Positions 20,861 through 26,335 of a stretch of 26,335 bases of DNA are shown here, in pieces. The position numbers were made by a program, and so were the translations under genes. How positions within the stretch are numbered: position 1 is the stretch's first letter; each line of letters begins with the position of its first letter. Where the stretch lies: assembly GCA_900547585.1 (NCBI GenBank), contig URHD01000026.1, positions 1 to 26,335 on the forward strand. Direction: 5' to 3'. The stretch is from an uncultured bacterium (lineage in GTDB: Bacteria; Cyanobacteriota; Vampirovibrionia; Gastranaerophilales; Gastranaerophilaceae). Below the pieces are notes generated by a model. The model did not search any database and was not told where the DNA came from. It saw only the letters and a list, made by a program, of their open reading frames with translations.

Positions 20861-22168
20861 ATGAAAAAATTTATTGGATTTTTTACACTTCTGGCATTGT
20901 TTCTGTGCTCAAACAGCGCATTCTGTGCGCAGCCCCGAAAAATTACGCTGCAGCAGGCAATAGATATAGCAGTACAAAATAATATTGACTACAAAGCAGC
21001 ACAAATTGATGTGGAAATTGCAAAAAACAACATAAAATCGGCAAACAAGCTCCAGCCTACAGAAATAAACACATTTTTTAACATGGGCAGCATCGCAAAA
21101 GGTAACCCGCAAATGCTGGGCGCAACTCAGGGCGTAGAAATCGCCAAAAGAGATGCCAGAAAAAAGCTTGCAGAATCAAACCTGCTTTTAACAAAAGAAA
21201 ATGTAGGTTATTACGAATTTGACTTAAAAATGGATGTCAGAGAAGCATATATCAAGCTTGCGGTGTCAAAATCCATTCTGAATAACCTCCAAATGCAGCA
21301 AAAACTGCTAGAAGAACTGCTTTCAATTGCAAAAAAGAAAGTTGCAGCCGGCGAAACAACTGAAATGGATGTACTGCAGGCTGAAATTGCGATAAATCAA
21401 ATGGTTACACATGTAAACACAGCCAGAGCAGAGGTAAAAGCCGCTTTGCACAATTTTAACAAAGTTATTAACCCGCAGGGAATGACCGAAGTTGAGTTTG
21501 ACGCGATTGACAGCCTTTTTGATGAAAAGGATGATTTTGACGCGCTAATGACCCCACAACCCAAAACAAAACTGCCGCCGTTTGAGCTGATTGCGCAAAA
21601 AAGCCTCTCAAACCGCTATGATATAAGAATTGCCAAACAAAAAATAGATGTTGCGCAAAAAAATCTGACGCTTGTGGCAAGACAGCGTATTCCCGACCTT
21701 GAATTCTTCGGAGGATACGGTTATCAAACAAGAGCAATGAGCGATGAGGGAAAATTTCAAGGCGGCGCTTACGCAGGGGCAAATATCACAAACATTCCGC
21801 TGTTTTATTCTTACAAACCCGAAATCGCAAATGCAAAACTTGAAATAGATAAAGCTGAATTGAACTACCAGTCGGCAGAAAACAAAGCCCTCAAGGATTT
21901 GAGCAGCGCGTATGAGCGTTTTGTTACAGCAAAAATGAATCTCAATGATTACAACGAAAAACTGCTTAAATGTTCAAAAGAAATGATAAACCTTTCCAAA
22001 AAGAACTATGGAGCCGGAAAATCAAACCTGACAACCTTTATTGTAATGGAACAATCCTACAAATCCATTATAATTGAATACACAAAGACCCTCGCAGAAT
22101 ACTACAACAGCTGGGTTGGATTTTTACGCGAGGTCAATGCGGAAAATTTCGATATTGAGAGCATTTAA
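20861..22168 (+). CDS. TolC-family outer membrane efflux protein
   Basis: 435 aa. The signal peptide MKKFIGFFTLLALFLCSNSAFCA is followed by the OEP repeat architecture: 'ITLQQAIDIAVQNNIDYKAAQIDVEIAKNNI', long helices ('VREAYIKLAVSKSILNNLQMQQKLLEELLSIAKKKVAAGETTEMDVLQAEIAINQM'), then the second repeat 'QKSLSNRYDIRIAKQKIDVAQKNLTLVARQRIPDLEFFGGYGY' and '..SKKNYGAGKSNLTTFIVMEQSYKSI'. It forms a trimeric outer-membrane channel-tunnel used by efflux pumps or type I secretion; no pump genes are adjacent. Its TAA overlaps the ispF stop on the other strand (TTTAAA), so there is no room for a terminator between them. Confidence 0.93.
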   Translation: MKKFIGFFTLLALFLCSNSAFCAQPRKITLQQAIDIAVQNNIDYKAAQIDVEIAKNNIKSANKLQPTEINTFFNMGSIAKGNPQMLGATQGVEIAKRDARKKLAESNLLLTKENVGYYEFDLKMDVREAYIKLAVSKSILNNLQMQQKLLEELLSIAKKKVAAGETTEMDVLQAEIAINQMVTHVNTARAEVKAALHNFNKVINPQGMTEVEFDAIDSLFDEKDDFDALMTPQPKTKLPPFELIAQKSLSNRYDIRIAKQKIDVAQKNLTLVARQRIPDLEFFGGYGYQTRAMSDEGKFQGGAYAGANITNIPLFYSYKPEIANAKLEIDKAELNYQSAENKALKDLSSAYERFVTAKMNLNDYNEKLLKCSKEMINLSKKNYGAGKSNLTTFIVMEQSYKSIIIEYTKTLAEYYNSWVGFLREVNAENFDIESI

Positions 22169-22647
22169 ACGATAATTTCTTCCAGAAGAACAATAGCATC
22201 TACTGCAATAGCCTTGCTTTCACCGATTGGCCCCATTCCTTCCATTGTTTTTGCCTTAACAGAAATCTGATTCATTCTGATTTTCAATACACTGGCAAGA
22301 CTGCTTCTGATTTCATCAATGTAGGGTGAAAGTTTGGGCGATTGAGCCTTGATTGTGCAGTCAATGTTGCCAATACGGTAGCCATTTTTAATAACAAGGT
22401 ACAAAACATCTTTTAAGAGCACTGTGCTGTCGCAGCCGTAATATTGAGGGTCGTCGTCAGGAAAATGCATGCCGATATCCCCGAGAGCCAGCGCACCGAG
22501 CATAGCATCGATAATTGCATGACAAAGTGCGTCAGCATCGGAATGTCCGAGCAGCCCCTTGCAGTTTTCTATGCGCACACCGCCAAGAATCAAATCTCTT
22601 TCCTCTACGAGCTGGTGAATATCAAACCCCTGTCCTATTCTGTACAT
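22165..22647 (-). CDS. ispF: 2-C-methyl-D-erythritol 2,4-cyclodiphosphate synthase
   Basis: 160 aa. It cyclises CDP-ME 2-phosphate in the MEP isoprenoid pathway. Zn ligands are D9 and H11 ('GQGFDIHQL') and H43 ('GHSDADALCHAIIDAMLGALALGDIGMHFPDDDP'); 'KAKTMEGMGPIGESKAIAVDAIVLL' is the usual C-terminal cytidine/adenine-loop part. Length is normal. Start ATG at 22647 with AGGAG upstream. It is the last gene of the run aspS-(small gene)-NUDIX-HAD-ispF, 15 nt after the HAD gene. Confidence 0.97.
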   Translation of the reverse strand: MYRIGQGFDIHQLVEERDLILGGVRIENCKGLLGHSDADALCHAIIDAMLGALALGDIGMHFPDDDPQYYGCDSTVLLKDVLYLVIKNGYRIGNIDCTIKAQSPKLSPYIDEIRSSLASVLKIRMNQISVKAKTMEGMGPIGESKAIAVDAIVLLEEIIV

Positions 22648-22662
22648 AAAACTCTCCTTATT

Positions 22663-23463
22663 TTACAAATCAATGAATTTTTCTACTGCCTCGGGCACGC
22701 CGTCATTATCAACCGTGTCCGTTACATAATCCGCTACCGCCTTCAGGGCCTCTGAACCATTTCCCATTGCGACTTTTGTCCCTGCGGCAAGGAGCATTTC
22801 TATATCGTTATCCTGATCACCGCATGCCATGATTTCTTCTTTTTTTATGCCCCAGGAGTTTGCAAGAAATCTAACGGCGTTGCCTTTTGTGGCGTCAAGG
22901 CTCGAAAACTCGCAAAAACGCGGCGTTGAGCGCACAACGTACAATTTATCCTTATATTTTTCCGCCATTTCTTTTTGGAGCTTCTCAATCAATTCCGTGT
23001 CATCGTCAATCGCAAGAATCTTGTTCACACCATTCAAATCCAGCCCGTCACAGGTTCCGATGACCTTATATTCAATATTTCTGGCGTCAACATAATCCCT
23101 AATCAACCTGCTGTCCTCTTCGACCATCAAAACATCATTAACATACAAATTAAAGAAGATATTACGCTTTTTGAGCTCTGTTATGACCCTGCGGGCAAGT
23201 TCGGGAGGCATTGTACACTCATGGAGCGTCTTTTCTTCGTTGCAAAAATCCTTAACGAGCCCGCCTTGATAGCAGATTACAGGAGTTTTGAGCCCGAGTT
23301 CTTCGGCGATTAATTTTGTTGCCGCGTACATCCGTCCGGTGCACAAAACAACCTTTATTCCTTTCTCTGAAAGGCGTTTCAGGGTATCTTTAACCCTCTG
23401 GGAGGCGGTATAATCTTTTCTGTAGATAGTTCCGTCGATGTCGAGAACCAGCATTTTTATCAT
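22663..23463 (-). CDS. Cof-type HAD-IIB phosphatase
   Basis: 266 aa. HAD motif I is D8-x-D10 ('MLVLDIDGTIYRK'), motif II 'VVLCTGRMYAA', motif III Lys near 'SSLDATKGNAVRFLANSWGI' and motif IV 'MACGDQDNDIEMLLAAGTKVAMGNG', the standard Cof/YidA layout with a C2 cap between. Such enzymes remove phosphate from sugar phosphates, FMN, PLP or similar; the substrate is not predictable. Only 5 nt separate it from the NUDIX gene, so they are in one operon. Confidence 0.93.
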   Translation of the reverse strand: MIKMLVLDIDGTIYRKDYTASQRVKDTLKRLSEKGIKVVLCTGRMYAATKLIAEELGLKTPVICYQGGLVKDFCNEEKTLHECTMPPELARRVITELKKRNIFFNLYVNDVLMVEEDSRLIRDYVDARNIEYKVIGTCDGLDLNGVNKILAIDDDTELIEKLQKEMAEKYKDKLYVVRSTPRFCEFSSLDATKGNAVRFLANSWGIKKEEIMACGDQDNDIEMLLAAGTKVAMGNGSEALKAVADYVTDTVDNDGVPEAVEKFIDL

Positions 23464-23468
23464 AATAA

Positions 23469-24005
23469 CTAATCCGTCAGCTTAAATGCGCGCATAAGAG
23501 CACATATTGTTTTTGCATCATTAATTGTACCATTTTTTATGAGATTGTACACTTCGCTTAACGGAAGTTCAAAATAGTCCAGAATCTCGCCCTCATCCGG
23601 CTCCGGATGGTCAAAAGTCAAGCCGGTTGCCTTGAAAAGGTACAATTTTTCGTCGCAAATGCCAAAAGTCGTAAAAATAAATCCGAGGGGCACCCAGTTT
23701 TGAGCAAGGTATCCTGTTTCTTCTCTCAATTCGCGTTTTGCCGCATACAAAGGGTCTTCATCTTTTTCAAGGCGGCCGGCAGGAAGCTCCGTCTGAACAG
23801 ATTTAACAGCATAACGATACTGTTTTACAAAAAGAATGTTTCCGTTTTCTTTTTGCGCGCAAATAACCACGCCGCCCGGGTGATGGATGATTTCACGCTC
23901 GCGTTTCAGCCCGTCGGAAAGTTCAATTTCATCCTTTGTAATATCAAAAATCCGCCCATTATAGACGGTTTTTGATAATAAGGTTTTTTCTTCAAATTTA
24001 TCCAT
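23469..24005 (-). CDS. NUDIX hydrolase, ADP-ribose pyrophosphatase-like
   Basis: 178 aa. The Nudix box is complete: G77-x5-E83-x7-R91-E92-L-x-E95-E96-x-G98, seen as 'GRLEKDEDPLYAAKRELREETGYL'. 'VKQYRYAVKSVQTELPAGRLE' and the P-rich 'HPEPDEGEILDYFELPLSEV' are typical of the ADP-ribose pyrophosphatase branch (hydrolysis of ADP-ribose to AMP and ribose-5-phosphate). The start overlaps the preceding small gene by 8 nt and has a GGGAG site inside it. Confidence 0.92.
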   Translation of the reverse strand: MDKFEEKTLLSKTVYNGRIFDITKDEIELSDGLKREREIIHHPGGVVICAQKENGNILFVKQYRYAVKSVQTELPAGRLEKDEDPLYAAKRELREETGYLAQNWVPLGFIFTTFGICDEKLYLFKATGLTFDHPEPDEGEILDYFELPLSEVYNLIKNGTINDAKTICALMRAFKLTD

Positions 24006-24192
24006 ATATCTCCCGATTTTTCAAAAGATTTTCTGAAATTCTTTGCTTTTTTATCGCTCTTTTTGCCGCTCTATGAAATGCATCTGCGATTTTTTCATCA
24101 ATGCGCATAGATTTATCAGGGGAAATAACCGAAACATTTCCCTTTTGGGCCTGAATATTGATAAATTTATTATAAGTGCCCTGAATCCGCAT
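23998..24192 (-). CDS. small basic hypothetical protein between aspS and the NUDIX gene
   Basis: 64 aa, not recognised. It has a beta-like N-terminus (MRIQGTYNKFINIQAQKGNVSVIS) and a Lys/Arg-rich helical second half (ADAFHRAAKRAIKKQRISENLLKNREIYG). No Cys, signal or membrane span. Its ATG is one base after the aspS stop (TAAAATG), and it overlaps the NUDIX start by 8 nt, so coupling on both sides argues that it is translated, although no good ribosome site of its own is seen. Confidence 0.55.
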   Translation of the reverse strand: MRIQGTYNKFINIQAQKGNVSVISPDKSMRIDEKIADAFHRAAKRAIKKQRISENLLKNREIYG

Positions 24193-24193
24193 T

Positions 24194-25978
24194 TTAGTGA
24201 ATCGGAGCCTTTATTGTTGATTTCAGATGAAGTTCCTGAAGCTGTTCTTCCGAAACAACTGCCGGCGCGTTGGTCATTAAGCATTTTGCTGCAGAATTTT
24301 TCGGGAACGCAATAACTTCGCGGATAGAAGTCTGGTGCGCAAGCAAAGCGACCAATCTGTCAAGCCCGATTGCGAGTCCTGCATGCGGAGGTGTGCCGTA
24401 CTGGAACGCCTGAAGCATAAAACCGAATTTTCTTTCGATTTCTTCGTCTTCAAGCCCAAGAGCTTTGAAAACTTTCTGCTGAACTTCGGGAGAATGGATT
24501 CTAACGCTACCGCCCCCAAGCTCTGTGCCGTTATATACAATATCGTAAGCGATTGAGCGGCATTTTAGCGGTTCGGTTGCCATTTTGTCAACATCTTCAA
24601 GGTTCGGAGAGGTGAACGGATGGTGCATTGCCATTACGCGGTCAAATTCCTTGCTGTATTCAAACATTGGGAAGTCAACAACCCACAAAAGTGCATGTTT
24701 GTTTTCATCAATCAATCCGAGTTTATCACCGAAGAACAGTCTGAACCTGCCCATTACATCATAAGTGGTTTTCGGCTCATCAGCAACAAAGAAAACAATA
24801 TCGCCGGGTTTTGCATCCGCGCGTTCCTGCAATTTCTTGATTTGCTCGTCGTTTAAGAATTTCAAAACAGGCGATTTGACCGTTCCGTCTTCCATATAGG
24901 TAATCCACGCAAGCCCTTTTGCCCCAAAAGAGATTGCCAAAGAGCGGATATCGTCCATTTCTTTTCTTGAGTAGCCGGCAATACCGGGGATTTTTATAGC
25001 TTTTGCGATTCCGCCGTTTTTGAGGGTTTCTTTTACCGGTTCAAAGGTTGATTCCATCAAAATATCGCCAATATCAAAAAGTTCCAGCCCGAATCTTGCA
25101 TCTGGTTTGTCAGAACCGAATCTATCCATGGCTTCTTGCCAGGTTATTCTGGTGAATGGCGGTTTTACCTCGACATTTGCGGCTTTAAAGGCTTCAACAA
25201 TAAGTCCTTCCGTCAAATTAATGATATCTTCCTGCCCGACAAAAGACATTTCAATATCAACCTGAGTAAATTCAGGCTGTCTGTCGGCTCTGAGGTCTTC
25301 ATCACGGAAACATCTTGCAATCTGGTAATATCTTTCAAGTCCGCCGACCATCAAAAGCTGTTTAAAAATCTGCGGGGACTGCGGAAGCGCATAGAATTTA
25401 CCCTCCTGAACACGGCTCGGAACGAGGTAATCACGTGCCCCTTCCGGCGTTGTATTAATCAAAATAGGGGTTTCAACTTCCATAAAATCAAGATTATTCA
25501 TATAATCTCTGATTGCGCGCACGATATCATGGCGCAGTTTAAGATTATTAACCATTGCCGGACGGCGGATATCGAGATATCTGTATTTCAGTCGGATATC
25601 TTCTTTTGTATCGTCAGAAGAAAGTTCAAACGGCAAAAGTCTAGCTTTTGACAGGATTTCAACTTTTTCCGGATACATTTCGATTTCGCCGGTTTTTAAA
25701 TCGGGATTGTAGGTTTCAGGCGGGCGTTTTGTGATTTTTCCTGTAACCTGAATTACAAATTCGTCTTTAATACCTGAAAATATATTATGAACTTCAGGAT
25801 TAATCTGCGGATCAGCAACAACCTGAAAAAATCCGGTTTTATCTCTCAATTCGATAAAAATAATACCGCCCAAATCTCTTACCGCTGAAACCCAGCCCGC
25901 AAGAGTAACAGTTTCATTAATGTTATCAATACTCAATGTTTCGTTATAATGCGTTTTCATCGATGTTTGTGTAATCAT
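24194..25978 (-). CDS. aspS: aspartyl-tRNA synthetase (bacterial type)
   Basis: 594 aa, normal for the bacterial class IIb enzyme. An N-terminal OB-fold anticodon domain ('VTLAGWVSAVRDLGGIIFIELRDKTG') is followed by motif 1 ('FMEVETPILINTTPEGARDYLVPSR'), motif 2 ('RCFRDEDLRADRQPEFTQVDIEMSF'), the bacterial insert domain and motif 3 ('GTPPHAGLAIGLDRLVALL'). Whether it is discriminating or also charges tRNA-Asn cannot be told by eye. The ATG at 25978 has AAAGAG about 6 nt upstream; an ATG six codons in is an alternative without a site. It heads the operon down to ispF. Confidence 0.98.
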   Translation of the reverse strand: MITQTSMKTHYNETLSIDNINETVTLAGWVSAVRDLGGIIFIELRDKTGFFQVVADPQINPEVHNIFSGIKDEFVIQVTGKITKRPPETYNPDLKTGEIEMYPEKVEILSKARLLPFELSSDDTKEDIRLKYRYLDIRRPAMVNNLKLRHDIVRAIRDYMNNLDFMEVETPILINTTPEGARDYLVPSRVQEGKFYALPQSPQIFKQLLMVGGLERYYQIARCFRDEDLRADRQPEFTQVDIEMSFVGQEDIINLTEGLIVEAFKAANVEVKPPFTRITWQEAMDRFGSDKPDARFGLELFDIGDILMESTFEPVKETLKNGGIAKAIKIPGIAGYSRKEMDDIRSLAISFGAKGLAWITYMEDGTVKSPVLKFLNDEQIKKLQERADAKPGDIVFFVADEPKTTYDVMGRFRLFFGDKLGLIDENKHALLWVVDFPMFEYSKEFDRVMAMHHPFTSPNLEDVDKMATEPLKCRSIAYDIVYNGTELGGGSVRIHSPEVQQKVFKALGLEDEEIERKFGFMLQAFQYGTPPHAGLAIGLDRLVALLAHQTSIREVIAFPKNSAAKCLMTNAPAVVSEEQLQELHLKSTIKAPIH

Positions 25979-26335
25979 TTCATACTCTTTCTACTAATCA
26001 ACCTGTATTTATAAATTTATAATAAACAGATTTTATAATCAATTTTTTAATATAGGGCGAAAGATTCATGCGGTTTTTTCATGATTGGTGTGGTTGTTAG
26101 GGGTGCAGCCATGTCTCGGGATTTGTGCGGGGTTCGATGGTGTGGGAGGGGTTTTGTTGAGGCGGGGATGGAGGGATTTTGCGGGATATTTTATGGTTTT
26201 TAGCGAGCAAAAGAAAGAACCGTTGGTTTGCAACGGTTTTAGTGAGGTATTTTGTTTGTTTTTTTTATTTTTTCTTGTTTTTTATGGATTTTTGGTGGTG
26301 TGGTTTAGTTATCTTTGCCTAGGTGCCATCTGAGG
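25979..26335. other. intergenic region; G+T-skewed right end, no convincing gene
   Basis: 25979-26060 is AT-rich and should hold the aspS promoter (on the minus strand TTGATT at 26037-26042 and TATAAA at 26016-26021, spacer only 15 nt, so uncertain). From about 26064 to the end the plus strand is strongly rich in G and T, with runs such as GGTGTGGTTGTTAGGGG. A plus-strand open frame from 26085 exists but its Trp/Gly/Val/Phe-rich composition looks like translated skewed DNA, not a protein. No tRNA or riboswitch was recognised. Confidence 0.5.
26218..26238 (-). terminator. possible terminator for a gene beyond the right edge
   Basis: AACCGTTG (26218-26225) pairs with CAACGGTT (26231-26238), loop of 5. 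On the minus strand the hairpin is followed by TTTCTTTT, an imperfect T tract, so it would end transcription coming from beyond 26335. Confidence 0.45.

Noticed and set aside
26085..26333. 82-codon plus-strand open frame at the right edge
   Set aside because: No ribosome site, extreme Gly/Val/Trp/Phe composition that follows from the G+T skew, and a terminator-like hairpin in its middle.

Overview
The window reads as a fragment of a moderately AT-rich, Gram-negative-type bacterial chromosome using the standard code (TAA, TAG and TGA are all used as stops). A TolC-family outer-membrane protein, the MEP isoprenoid enzyme IspF, a bacterial-type AspRS and several small proteins of no recognised family fit best with an uncultured gut-type relative of Cyanobacteria (Melainabacteria/Vampirovibrionia, Gastranaerophilales). 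That assignment is an inference from gene content and style, with moderate confidence; no rRNA is present to settle it.

Layout. (1) 34-5751, minus strand: a translation operon infB-rbfA-truB, extended by a secreted DUF2993-like protein, a GerMN-domain protein, a solitary HicB-like protein and a small membrane protein whose 3' end runs into a GC-rich inverted repeat. (2) 5896-7311, plus strand: a divergent TPR protein. (3) 7332-7694: a strong promoter, two tandem ~90-nt units that start like the downstream tRNA but carry two hairpins each, an intact tRNA-Val(UAC), and a terminator. (4) 7830-9040, minus strand: two small genes of unknown function, then a candidate small RNA with its own promoter, operator-like palindrome and terminator. 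(5) 9101-11540, minus strand: both subunits of a corrinoid iron-sulfur protein (AcsC- and AcsD-like) with no CODH/ACS genes beside them; the AcsD start codon lies in a perfect hairpin. (6) gpmI on the minus strand, then mscS-like, rsfS, a DSP/PTP-like phosphatase and a coiled-coil protein on the plus strand. (7) 15866-20795, minus strand: rarA (apparently leaderless), a small protein with an Asn/Thr repeat tail, a uridine-kinase-like/nadD/yqeK operon, panD, and a small membrane protein; long inverted repeats lie after yqeK and after the small membrane protein gene. (8) A TolC-like gene on the plus strand, convergent with the minus-strand run aspS - small gene - NUDIX - HAD - ispF. (9) The last ~270 bases are strongly G+T skewed and hold no convincing gene.

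Most of the window is housekeeping: translation initiation and ribosome maturation, tRNA charging, NAD and pantothenate synthesis, glycolysis, isoprenoid synthesis and fork repair. The parts most worth a second look are the tRNA-derived repeat leader, the corrinoid protein pair with its start-codon hairpin, the candidate sRNA at 8875-9006, and the hairpin elements at 17657-17736 and 20430-20556.
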